Assembly (NCBI RefSeq): GCF_003347015.1
Contig: NZ_PNFB01000016.1
Location: 1-64,000, forward strand
Source of the DNA: Brachybacterium sp. YJGR34
GTDB taxonomy: Bacteria; Actinomycetota; Actinomycetes; Actinomycetales; Dermabacteraceae
Reading direction: 5' to 3'
Length of the DNA stretch: 64,000 nucleotides
The notes under the pieces are model-generated. The model was not told the DNA's origin and did not search any database. It saw only the letters and a list, made by a program, of their open reading frames with translations. This document shows positions 24,622-32,167 of the stretch, one piece after another (positions within the stretch are counted from its first letter, which is position 1; every line of letters begins with the position of its first letter). A program made the position numbers and the translations under genes.

Positions 24622-26349
24622 ATGTCCTCGATGACCGCCGCGACCACCGCGGCCGCTGCCGGGTCCGGTGCCGGTCCCGCCACGGCACCCCGCCGCGCCC
24701 GCCGGGCACCGCTGGATCCCCGCCTGCTGCGTGAGGTCCGCGCGGCCCGCCGGCACGTGGTCCGCAACGTCGCCCTGGGGCTCGTGCAGTCCGCGTGCGT
24801 GATCGTCACGGCCCTGGTGATCGCCCGTCTCGGCGCCGATCTCCTCGTCGATCGGGAGCTGCCGCAGAACGCACCGGGGGCGCTGGCGCTGCTGGTCGCC
24901 GCGCTCGCCGTGCGGGCCGGCGCGATCCTGCTCGAGCAGCGTGGAGCCCATCGCGCGGCGACCGCGGCCATCGGTGAGCTGCGCGGGAGGATCGTCGGCC
25001 ATGCGGCGCAGCTGGGGCCCCGCGGCGGCGCCGGGCGCGGCGCCGACCTCACCGCCCTGGCCACCACCGGCATCGAGAAGCTGCGCCCCTACCTGGTCGG
25101 CTACGTGCCCCAGCTGATGCTCGCGCTGACCGTGACCCCGCTGTGCCTGCTCGCCATCGCCCTGCTGGATCCGCTCAGCGCGCTCATCGCCGCGTTCACG
25201 CTGCCGCTGATCCCCGTGTTCATGATCCTCGTCGGCACACTCACCGTGGGCCGCTCCGAGCGGCTGCTGGCGGACATGCGCACCCTGTGGTCGCAGCTGC
25301 TGGATCTCGTGGAGGGGCTGCCCACCCTGCGGTCGCTGGGACGCGAGCGGGGCCCGGAGAGCGCCGTGCGAGCCCTGGGCGACCGTCACCGGGCCTCGGC
25401 GATGGGGTCGCTGCGCTACGCCTTCCTCTCCTCGATGGTGCTCGAGCTGCTGGCCACGCTCTGCGTGGCGCTGATCGCGGTGAGCATCGGCCTGCGGCTG
25501 GTGGGCGGGGACATGGAGCTCGCCCCCGCCCTCGCCGTGCTGGTCCTCGCCCCGGAGGTGTACCAGCCGCTGCGCAACGTCGGCTCCCAGTACCATGCCT
25601 CGACCGACGGTCTCGCCGCCGTCTCCGCCGCCTTCGCGCTGTTCGACGAGGAGCCGGCGGCCGACGGGAGCGTCCCCGCCCCGGACCTGCGGGCCTCCGC
25701 CCTGGCCCTGCGCGGCGTCTCCGTCCGCTCCCGCGACGGCGAGGCCCCGCAGCGCGCCGAGCTCGTGGTGCGACCGGGCCGGGTCACCGCGCTGACCGGC
25801 CCGTCGGGGGCGGGGAAGACCACCGCGATGCAGGTGATGCTGGGGCTGCTCGAGCCCGCCGCCGGCCGGGCCGAGGTGATCTCCGCCGACGGCGTCGCGA
25901 GCGATGTGCGCGCGCTGCAGCGGCGAAGCCTCTGGGACCAGGTGACGCTGCTCCCCCAGCGCCCCGTGCTGCCCCCGGGCACCCTGCGCTCCGTCCTGGC
26001 CGATGCCCGGCCCGGCGTCTCCCGGGCGGAGCTCGAGGCGGCGGCCGCCGCGACCGGGCTCGACCAGGTGATCGCCGAGCGCGGCTGGGAGGCGGACCTG
26101 GGCCGCGGCGGCGGCGGGATCTCGTTGGGCGAGCGGCAGCGCCTGGCCCTGGCCCGCGCGCTGCTGACCCCGTGCCCGCTGGTGGTGCTCGACGAGCCCA
26201 CCGCCCACCTGGACGGCGCCGCGGAGCAGGTGGTCCTCGACCTCATCCGGCGCCTGCGCGAGGAAGGACGGACGGTCGTGGTCATCGCCCACCGCTCCCG
26301 CCTGGTGGATGTGGCCGACGACGTGGTGAGCGTGGAGGCGAGCCGATGA
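24622..26349 (+). CDS. cydD: ABC exporter subunit CydD (cytochrome bd biogenesis)
   Basis: The 575-residue half-transporter has six membrane helices (about residues 50-330), then an ATPase domain with Walker A GPSGAGKTT near 393, a non-canonical signature ISLGERQ in place of LSGGQ near 496, and Walker B LVVLDEPTAHLD near 516-527. CydDC exports reduced thiols or, in recent work, supplies heme for bd oxidase assembly. The start could be ATG 24622 or 24631. The stop overlaps the cydC ATG. The altered signature motif is found in other CydD proteins and does not imply inactivity. Confidence 0.93.
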   Translation: MSSMTAATTAAAAGSGAGPATAPRRARRAPLDPRLLREVRAARRHVVRNVALGLVQSACVIVTALVIARLGADLLVDRELPQNAPGALALLVAALAVRAGAILLEQRGAHRAATAAIGELRGRIVGHAAQLGPRGGAGRGADLTALATTGIEKLRPYLVGYVPQLMLALTVTPLCLLAIALLDPLSALIAAFTLPLIPVFMILVGTLTVGRSERLLADMRTLWSQLLDLVEGLPTLRSLGRERGPESAVRALGDRHRASAMGSLRYAFLSSMVLELLATLCVALIAVSIGLRLVGGDMELAPALAVLVLAPEVYQPLRNVGSQYHASTDGLAAVSAAFALFDEEPAADGSVPAPDLRASALALRGVSVRSRDGEAPQRAELVVRPGRVTALTGPSGAGKTTAMQVMLGLLEPAAGRAEVISADGVASDVRALQRRSLWDQVTLLPQRPVLPPGTLRSVLADARPGVSRAELEAAAAATGLDQVIAERGWEADLGRGGGGISLGERQRLALARALLTPCPLVVLDEPTAHLDGAAEQVVLDLIRRLREEGRTVVVIAHRSRLVDVADDVVSVEASR

Positions 26350-28085
26350 GCGCCCGCACCGCCGTCCCCGCGTCCTCCCCGGCGCTGCGCCGGGCCGAGA
26401 GCGCCCTGGAGATCCCCCGTGCCCGCCTGCTGGCCGCGGTGCTCGCCGCCTGCGCGACCCTGGGCTCCGCCTTCGCGCTCGCCGCCGTCTCCGCGTATCT
26501 CGTCACGCGCGCCTGGACCATGCCGCCGGTGCTGGACCTCACCGTCGCCGTGGTCGCGGTGCGGGCGCTCGGGATCTCCCGGGGCGTGTTCCGCTGGCTG
26601 GAGCGGATGCTCACCCACGACGTCGCGCTGCGCGGCGTGGTCTCTCTGCGCACGAACCTGTTCACCGCGCTCGCCGCCCGCCGCGACGACGCCCTGACCC
26701 GACTGCGCCGCGGGGAGCTCCTGGCCCGCCTCGGTGACGACGCCCAGGAGCTCGGCGATCACGTCATCAAGGCCGTCGTCCCCGGCCTGGTGTCCGTCGT
26801 GATGGCGGTGGCGGTGCTGGTCACCTTCGCTCCGCTCTCCCTGCCGGCGACCGCCGTGATGCTCGCCGCCCTGGTGCTCGCGAGCGTGCTCGCCCCGCTG
26901 GCCGCCCACCGGGCGGCGCGGCTGTCCGAGCAGGCGGTGCTCACCACGCGCTCCGCGGTGACCGCCCAGGCGCTCGAGATCCTCGACGACGCCACCGCGC
27001 TGCGCGTGGACGGACGGCTCGAGGAGGCCCTGGCGGACCTGCGATCCACGCAGTCCGCGCACGATGCCGCCATCGACCGGGCCGCTCTGCCCGCCGCCGT
27101 GGCCGCGACCGCCGTGCCGCTGGCGATCCTGCTGGCCGCCACCGGGTCCGTGCTCGCCGCCGGTGGGCTGTGGCTGGACGGCGGGGCCTCCGCCGGGCAG
27201 ATCGGCATGCTCCTGCTGCTGCCGCTGTCCTCCTTCGAGGCCGCGACCGCCCTGCCCGCCGCCGCGACCCAGCGCGCCCGCTCCCGGGCGGCCGCCGAGC
27301 GCCTCGCCGATCTCGTCGGCACCTCGGACGCACCCGCCCCGTCGGCGCCGACGGACGCGGCATCCGCCCCGGCCGGCGGCGCAGTCCCCCACCCTCGCTC
27401 CGCCGCTCTGCGGGCGGTGGGTCTCGACGCCGGCTGGAGCCCGCAGTCCCCACGGCTGGAGGCGCTGGACCTCGACCTGCCCCCGGGATCCCGCCTGGCG
27501 GTGGTCGGTCCCTCCGGCTGCGGGAAGTCGACCCTGCTGGCCACTCTGGCCGGCCTGCTGGACCCGCTGGCCGGCCAGGTGGAGCTCGACGGTCACGACC
27601 TCCGTGCGCTGCCTCCCGCGCAGGTCCGCGCCGCCGTCACCCTGTTCGCGGAGGACGCGCACCTGTTCGCGACCACGGTGCGGGAGAACCTGCGCGTGGT
27701 GCGTGGCGACCTCGAGGACGAGGAGGCGCTCGCGGCGCTCGCCGCCGTCGGCCTCGAGGGCTGGCTCCCCACCCTCCCGCACGGACTGGACACGATGCTC
27801 GGTCCGGACGGGACCACCGTCTCCGGCGGGGAGCGGCGCCGCCTGCTGCTGGCCCGGGCCGTGCTGCGCCGCGGGCCCGTGCTGCTGCTCGACGAGCCCA
27901 CCGAGCACCTGGACACCGAGCGCGGGGACGCCCTGCTGCACGCCCTGCTCGCCCCGGAGGACGACTCCCTGGTCCCGGCCACCAGCACGGTCGTGGTGGT
28001 CACCCACCGTCCCGAGGCGATCCCCCGCGGCACCGCCGTCCTGCACCTGGGCCCCGGGCCCGCGCACCGGATCGAGGAGAGCTGA
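26346..28085 (+). CDS. cydC: ABC exporter subunit CydC (cytochrome bd biogenesis)
   Basis: Start ATG 26346 overlaps the cydD stop; 579 residues. Six membrane helices span about 28-320, with the conserved SAYLVTRAWTMPPVLDLTVAVV-type region near 48-70. The ATPase has Walker A GPSGCGKST near 388, signature VSGGERRRLLLARA near 492 and Walker B VLLLDEPTEHLD near 515. It heterodimerises with CydD. The last base of its TGA is the first base of the histidine-kinase ATG (TGATG at 28083-28087), so the kinase is translated in series with the oxidase operon. Confidence 0.93.
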   Translation: MSARTAVPASSPALRRAESALEIPRARLLAAVLAACATLGSAFALAAVSAYLVTRAWTMPPVLDLTVAVVAVRALGISRGVFRWLERMLTHDVALRGVVSLRTNLFTALAARRDDALTRLRRGELLARLGDDAQELGDHVIKAVVPGLVSVVMAVAVLVTFAPLSLPATAVMLAALVLASVLAPLAAHRAARLSEQAVLTTRSAVTAQALEILDDATALRVDGRLEEALADLRSTQSAHDAAIDRAALPAAVAATAVPLAILLAATGSVLAAGGLWLDGGASAGQIGMLLLLPLSSFEAATALPAAATQRARSRAAAERLADLVGTSDAPAPSAPTDAASAPAGGAVPHPRSAALRAVGLDAGWSPQSPRLEALDLDLPPGSRLAVVGPSGCGKSTLLATLAGLLDPLAGQVELDGHDLRALPPAQVRAAVTLFAEDAHLFATTVRENLRVVRGDLEDEEALAALAAVGLEGWLPTLPHGLDTMLGPDGTTVSGGERRRLLLARAVLRRGPVLLLDEPTEHLDTERGDALLHALLAPEDDSLVPATSTVVVVTHRPEAIPRGTAVLHLGPGPAHRIEES

Positions 28086-29212
28086 TGTCGACGACCCCTC
28101 CCCCGCCGGACCGCGCCCGCCTCCAGGACCTCACCAGCGCCGTCCTCGCCGGCGGCGAGAGCGAGGACCTGCTGGACCTGCTGGTGCGCTCGGCCCATCG
28201 CGATCTCGCCGCCCGCAGCGCCGCGCTGATCATGCCGCTCGCGGCCGGGCGCTGGGGCCTCGAGATCGTCGAGGGTCCGGACGCCCCGGAGCTGCTCGGC
28301 GAGGTGGTCCCCGAGCGGTCCGCACTCGGCGAGGCGCTCCAGCGGGCCGATCCCGAGGCGCTCGAGGCGCTCGGGGAGATCGAACTGGGCGGCCGGACCC
28401 AGCGGGCGCTGCTCGCCGCGGTCGACGGCGCGGAGCACGGGATGGGGGCGCTCGCCGTGCTGCGGAGTCCGGCGGACGGGGACGAGGGACGGGCCGACCG
28501 CGAGCGGCTCGATGCCCTCGCGGGTCTGGTCTCCCTCACGCTCCGTGCTCCGTCGCTCGCGGCGCCCGCGGAGTTCGACGACGAGCGCGGACGCATCGCC
28601 CGCGACCTCCATGATCTCGCCATCCAGGAGCTGTTCGCGGTCGGCATGGAGCTGGAGGCCCTGGTCCGGGCGCTCGGCTCCCCCGACCGCGCCCCCTCGG
28701 ACGCGCACGTCCGCGCCGCCGTCGCGACCTCCGTGCAGGGGGTCGAGAACGCGGTCGCCCAGATCCGTCAGATCGTGCAGTCGCTGCGCCGCGAACGCTC
28801 CGAGGCCACCCTCTCGGAGCAGCTGCGCCACGAGGTGGGGCTGGCCACCGCCGGCCTGGGCTTCGTGCCCGCCCTGCGGCTGCCACCGCACCTCGCGGAG
28901 CTGGACGCCGAGCTGCCGCCCGAGATCGCCGAGGACGTGGTCGCGGTGGTGCGGGAGGGGCTGGCCAACGCCGCCCGCCACGCCCAGGCCACGGCGGTCG
29001 CCGTCTCGGTGAGCGTGTTCTCCGAGGGGGTGGACCGCGTGGTGCAGGTCAACGTCTCCGACAACGGGCGGGGCATCGATCCGACGGTGCAGCGGCGCAG
29101 CGGCCTGGCGAACCTCTCCGCACGCGCCCGGCGCCACTCCGGATGGGTGGACGCGATCAACCTCGAGCCGGGCACGATGATCTCCTGGCGGGTCACCCTG
29201 CTCGCCCACTGA
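28085..29212 (+). CDS. Soluble sensor histidine kinase with GAF domain, coupled to cydABDC
   Basis: The 375-residue protein has no membrane segment. A GAF-like sensor domain (about residues 20-155) precedes a HisKA_3 dimerisation domain with the phosphoacceptor in ARDLHDLAIQELFAVGMEL near 172-190. A HATPase_c domain follows with N box EGLANAARHA near 300 and DNGRGI near 328. This is the DevS/DosS/NreB-like layout of redox or oxygen sensors. Because translation is coupled to cydC it probably senses oxygen or redox state linked to the bd oxidase, but no heme or cysteine site can be assigned by eye. The likely partner is the convergent LuxR-type regulator. Confidence 0.83.
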   Translation: MSTTPPPPDRARLQDLTSAVLAGGESEDLLDLLVRSAHRDLAARSAALIMPLAAGRWGLEIVEGPDAPELLGEVVPERSALGEALQRADPEALEALGEIELGGRTQRALLAAVDGAEHGMGALAVLRSPADGDEGRADRERLDALAGLVSLTLRAPSLAAPAEFDDERGRIARDLHDLAIQELFAVGMELEALVRALGSPDRAPSDAHVRAAVATSVQGVENAVAQIRQIVQSLRRERSEATLSEQLRHEVGLATAGLGFVPALRLPPHLAELDAELPPEIAEDVVAVVREGLANAARHAQATAVAVSVSVFSEGVDRVVQVNVSDNGRGIDPTVQRRSGLANLSARARRHSGWVDAINLEPGTMISWRVTLLAH

Positions 29213-29243
29213 GGGCGGCCGGGCGCCATCCTGCCGAGCCGTC

Positions 29244-29894
29244 CTACGGCTTCCAGCCGGCGCGCCGACGGGCCGCGACCATCGCGGTGACCTGGGTGCG
29301 GCGCTGCAGGTCGAGTGCGTGCAGGATCACCGTCACCCGGTTCTTCACGGTCTTCTCCGCGATGCCGAGCGCCTCGGCGATCTCACGGTTGGAGTGCCCG
29401 TCGCCGATGAGCTCGACGATCCGGTGATCGGACTCGGAGAGCTCCGAGAGGTCATCGGGATGGTCCGCGGGCCAGATCGACCCGCCGGCGTGCACCCGGG
29501 TGATCGCCGCCAGGATCTCCTGCGAGCGGGCGGACTTCAGCATCATCCCGGCGGCCCCGGCGGCCCGGGACTCGCGCAGCGCCGCATCGTCGTCGAAGCT
29601 GGTCAGCACCAGCATGACCTGCTCGGGGTCGAGCTCCCGCGCCGCCTGCATGACGTCGATGCCGGTGCCGTCGGGCAGCTGCAGGTCCACCACCAGGACA
29701 TCGGGCCGGATGGCGGGCAGGCGCCGTGTGGCCTCGAGCACGCTGGAGGCCTCGCCCACCACGCGGAGCGATCCGCTCGCGTCGATGACCGTGACGATGC
29801 CGCGCCGGACCACCTCGTGGTCGTCGACCAGCATCACCCGGATCGGTTCCTGCTCCCGAGGTCCTTCATGGATCGTGTCCCCAGTCGCTGTCAC
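29244..29894 (-). CDS. NarL/LuxR-family response regulator (probable partner of the cyd-linked kinase)
   Basis: The GTG at 29892-29894 is preferred because GGAAGGA lies six bases upstream; an ATG at 29910-29912 would add six residues but has no SD. The product of about 216 residues has a receiver domain (VMLVDDHEVVRRG, phospho-Asp in DVLVVDLQLPDGTG, switch Thr in VLTSFDDD, Lys in LKSA). A C-terminal LuxR helix-turn-helix follows (SNREIAEALGIAEKTVKNRVTVIL). It is convergent with the kinase gene (31 bp between stops), a plausible cognate pair resembling DevRS/DosRS. cydABDC is an obvious candidate target. Confidence 0.85.
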   Translation of the reverse strand: MTATGDTIHEGPREQEPIRVMLVDDHEVVRRGIVTVIDASGSLRVVGEASSVLEATRRLPAIRPDVLVVDLQLPDGTGIDVMQAARELDPEQVMLVLTSFDDDAALRESRAAGAAGMMLKSARSQEILAAITRVHAGGSIWPADHPDDLSELSESDHRIVELIGDGHSNREIAEALGIAEKTVKNRVTVILHALDLQRRTQVTAMVAARRRAGWKP

Positions 29895-30067
29895 GGGGCA
29901 TCCTTCCTGCATCGTGCCGCGGGCCGCCGGGCGCCCAGGCGGCCGCGATGACGTCGTCCCTGGTGGACGGCTCGTTCCTGCAATGTATCGCACGGCGGGC
30001 TCGGTTCCTGGGGGTCCCCGGGCTCCGGTCAGGGCCGGCGCCGCCGTGACCGCCCGGATCGGCCTTC

Positions 30068-30115
30068 GGGGCTCGGGGCTCGGGGCTCGGGGCTCGGGGC
30101 TCGGGGCTCGGGGCT
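30068..30115. repeat. Heptamer tandem repeat, GGGGCTC x 6.9
   Basis: Six perfect copies of GGGGCTC plus six bases of a seventh, in a row with no sequence error. It lies just before a 71-bp hairpin, between the response-regulator gene and tetR. Copy number at such repeats can change by slippage. Confidence 0.9.
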
Positions 30116-30117
30116 TC

Positions 30118-30188
30118 ACGATCACTGTCGGAATACGGACAGGCAGAGCGCTATTCGTCCTGCCTGTCCATATTCCGACAGTGATCGT
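30118..30188. repeat. Long imperfect inverted repeat (29-bp arms)
   Basis: Arms 30118-30146 and 30160-30188 match at 28 of 29 positions (one C/T difference at the GGAATA-C/T-GGAC point). They enclose a 13-nt loop containing AGCGCT. The stem is AT-richer than its surroundings and carries no U tract on either side. It is downstream of tetR and upstream of the response regulator, so it may end tetR transcription or be a small palindromic mobile repeat. Confidence 0.85.
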
Positions 30189-30209
30189 CACGCGCGAGCG
30201 GCGCGCCCG

Positions 30210-30755
30210 TCACCGGCGCGGGGAGAGCCGGGCGAGGAGCTCGTCCACGATCTGCTCGACGGTGACCGGGGCCTGCCCCTTCCCGAGATGCCCGCCCAGG
30301 TGCAGTTCGATCGCACCGTGGACCGTGGAGCGGATCAGATCCGCCGTGAGCGCCGGGTGGGTCGTGGCGATGCGCCCGGCCGCCACGGCGGCGTCGACGA
30401 GGTCCACGAGCGCCGCCAGCGCATCGGCCGCCGCGGCGGCCAGGGCCGAGGACTCCACCGTCCATCGGCCGTAGACGAGACGGAACCGATGCGGCCGATC
30501 GATCGACCGCTCGATGGCCGCCCGCAGCGCGGCGGCAGGATCGTCGCGGTGCGCACGGAGGATCCGGGCGGTCTCGCGGAGCTCGCAGGCCGCGATCTCG
30601 GCGAGCATCACCTGCTTGTCGGCGAAGTGCTTGTAGGGCGTGTTGTGCGAGACGCCCGCACCGGCCCCGACCGCGCGCATCGTGACAGCCTCCGGGCCGT
30701 CGGTGTCGAGGAGCTCGGCAGCGGCGGCGAGCAGGGCGTCGCGAGTGGAGGTCAC
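30210..30755 (-). CDS. TetR family transcriptional regulator
   Basis: 181 residues from GTG 30753-30755, which lies six bases after a TAGGAT -10 element. The N-terminal helix-turn-helix (EAVTMRAVGAGAGVSHNTPYKHFADKQVMLAEI-type region, about residues 20-52) is clear. The ligand domain is short and Ala-rich and has TetR_C_33-like character (not certain). It is divergent from the SRPBCC gene, and two 17-bp sites with mirrored sequence lie between them, one overlapping that gene's -35. Repression of the SRPBCC gene, relieved by a small molecule, is the simplest reading. Confidence 0.87.
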   Translation of the reverse strand: MTSTRDALLAAAAELLDTDGPEAVTMRAVGAGAGVSHNTPYKHFADKQVMLAEIAACELRETARILRAHRDDPAAALRAAIERSIDRPHRFRLVYGRWTVESSALAAAAADALAALVDLVDAAVAAGRIATTHPALTADLIRSTVHGAIELHLGGHLGKGQAPVTVEQIVDELLARLSPRR

Positions 30756-30761
30756 CGGCTC

Positions 30762-30767
30762 ATCCTA
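30762..30767 (-). promoter_or_regulatory. Leaderless -10 element of tetR
   Basis: TAGGAT on the minus strand, six bases before GTG 30753-30755. Confidence 0.55.
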
Positions 30768-30774
30768 CGCCCGT

Positions 30775-30791
30775 GGTTGACAGTGTCACCC
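30775..30791. promoter_or_regulatory. Candidate TetR operator 1, overlapping a -35
   Basis: GGTTGACAGTGTCACCC, with a TGACA-G-TGTCA core. It contains TTGACA (30777-30782), the -35 of a promoter whose -10 TAGCGT (30800-30805) is 17 bp away and drives the SRPBCC gene. Confidence 0.65.
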
Positions 30792-30805
30792 GTGCGCCCT
30801 AGCGT
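30777..30805 (+). promoter_or_regulatory. Promoter of the SRPBCC gene
   Basis: Perfect -35 TTGACA, 17-bp spacer, -10 TAGCGT. The predicted start near 30812 leaves a leader of about 34 nt with SD CAGGAG before ATG 30846. Confidence 0.65.
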
Positions 30806-30816
30806 CGGCTCCGTAA

Positions 30817-30833
30817 GGGTGACAACGTCAACC
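30817..30833. promoter_or_regulatory. Candidate TetR operator 2
   Basis: GGGTGACAACGTCAACC, close to the reverse complement of operator 1 (two differences) and itself a TGAC-AAC-GTCA palindrome. The two centres are 42 bp apart, four helical turns. It covers the start of the SRPBCC transcript. Confidence 0.65.
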
Positions 30834-30845
30834 TCAGGAGTTCTC

Positions 30846-31526
30846 ATGTCCCTCTCCACCGGCCGTGGGCGATGGATCGCCGCAGGCATCATCGCCGTCA
30901 TCACTCCTCTCGCCCTCGTCGGCCACCGGTCGACGAGGCCGCCGCCCCGCTTCCCGGACTTCGCCGGGCCCGTGCCACAGGTCGCCGAGGGCGGGTACCT
31001 CCGGGCCGTCCACACGACGCAGATCGCCGCGCCGCCCGGCGAGGTGCGGGACATCCTCAGCGATCCGAGCCTGTCGCTGGAGGACGTCATCGAGTTCGAC
31101 GGCGGCCTTCCCCCGGTGGTGGGAACCGATGCGCTGATCGGCTCGTGGGATCCCGGCGAGCGCACCGGGGATCGCCGGCGCGTGCGCTTCGCCGACGGGC
31201 ACTGCCTCGCGGAAGAGGTGCTCGTCGACGAACCCGATCGGTTCCGCTACATCGTCTGGGGGTTCACGAACCCGCTGCGCTGCGCCGTCCGGCATGCCGT
31301 CGCGGAGTTCCGGTACGAGGCGCACGAGGGAGGAACCCTCGTCCGGTGGACCTACTCGCTCCTCCCGACGTCGGCGCTGATGGCTCCGGTCGTCTCGCGC
31401 ATCGTCGACCGGACGATGTCACCGATGATGATCGCGACGCTCGACGGGATGCGTGCGCACGTCGAGCGGACGGTCGCGTCCTGGCGCGGCGCCTACTCCC
31501 CGGGCGCGAGCAGGCCGCTCTCGTAG
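30846..31526 (+). CDS. SRPBCC-type polyketide cyclase/dehydrase-like protein with N-terminal membrane helix
   Basis: The 226-residue protein opens with an uncleaved-looking hydrophobic segment (about residues 8-26, GRWIAAGIIAVITPLALVG). An SRPBCC/START-like domain follows: AVHTTQIAAPPGEVRDILSDPS near 54-75, SWDPGERTGDRRRVRF near 98-113 and a C-terminal helix MSPMMIATLDGMRAHVERTVASW. Such proteins bind lipids or hydrophobic ligands; no catalytic activity is implied. It is probably repressed by the divergent TetR. Its last 34 bases overlap the 3' end of the convergent response-regulator gene. Confidence 0.7.
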   Translation: MSLSTGRGRWIAAGIIAVITPLALVGHRSTRPPPRFPDFAGPVPQVAEGGYLRAVHTTQIAAPPGEVRDILSDPSLSLEDVIEFDGGLPPVVGTDALIGSWDPGERTGDRRRVRFADGHCLAEEVLVDEPDRFRYIVWGFTNPLRCAVRHAVAEFRYEAHEGGTLVRWTYSLLPTSALMAPVVSRIVDRTMSPMMIATLDGMRAHVERTVASWRGAYSPGASRPLS

Positions 31527-32167
31527 GCGAGGATCACGAGCTGTGCGCGGTCGTGGGAGCGGACCTTGGTCATGATGCGGTTCACGTGGGTCTTGGCCGT
31601 GTGCGGGGAGATGAACAGCTTCTCGGCGATCTCGCCGTTGGACAGTCCTCGTGCCACGAGCAGCAGCACCTCGGCCTCGCGGTCGGTCAGCTTCGCGAGC
31701 GCCGCGGCCGCCTGGGGTTCGGCTGGCCTCGTCCGTGCGTCGGCGAGCACATAGCGGTGGATGAGCCCGCGTGTCGCCGCCGGAGAGAGGAGCGAGTCTC
31801 CGGCATGCACGGAACCGATGGCGCGCGCGATGTCCTCCGGCTCTGCTCCCTTGCCGATGAAGCCGCTGGCACCTGCCCGGAGCGCTGCGACGACGTACTC
31901 GTCCTCCTCGAAGGTGGTGAGGATGAGGACCTTCGTCTCTGACAGGTCGGGGTCCTCACAGATCAGCTCGGTGGCTTCGATGCCGTCGAGGCCCGGCATG
32001 CGGATGTCCATGAGGACGACGTCCGGGTGCAGCTCCCTGGCGAGTGAGAGTGCCTCGGCCCCGTTCTCGGCCTGGCCGGCGACGGAGATGTCGGGGTGGG
32101 ATTCGAGGATGCCGGCGACGGCCCGTCGGATGAGCGGCTGATCGTCGGCCACGAGCACGGATGTCAC
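31493..32167 (-). CDS. NarL/LuxR-family response regulator
   Basis: The 224-residue regulator starts at GTG 32165-32167, overlapping the kinase stop (GTGA). The receiver domain has VLVADDQPLIRRAV (acidic pair), phospho-Asp in DVVLMDIRMPGLDG near residue 53, Thr in LTTFEEDEYV and Lys in IGKGAEPEDI. The C-terminal LuxR domain is LTDREAEVLLLVARGLSNGEIAEKLFISPHTAKTHV-type, about 160-195. It is the cognate regulator of the kinase encoded just upstream. The flanking exported lipoprotein genes and the palindrome at 33548-33567 are plausible targets. Confidence 0.9.
   Translation of the reverse strand: MTSVLVADDQPLIRRAVAGILESHPDISVAGQAENGAEALSLARELHPDVVLMDIRMPGLDGIEATELICEDPDLSETKVLILTTFEEDEYVVAALRAGASGFIGKGAEPEDIARAIGSVHAGDSLLSPAATRGLIHRYVLADARTRPAEPQAAAALAKLTDREAEVLLLVARGLSNGEIAEKLFISPHTAKTHVNRIMTKVRSHDRAQLVILAYESGLLAPGE

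Noticed and set aside
30068..30115. CRISPR-like array
   Set aside because: The units are 7-bp head-to-tail copies without spacers, so it is a simple tandem repeat. No cas genes are near.
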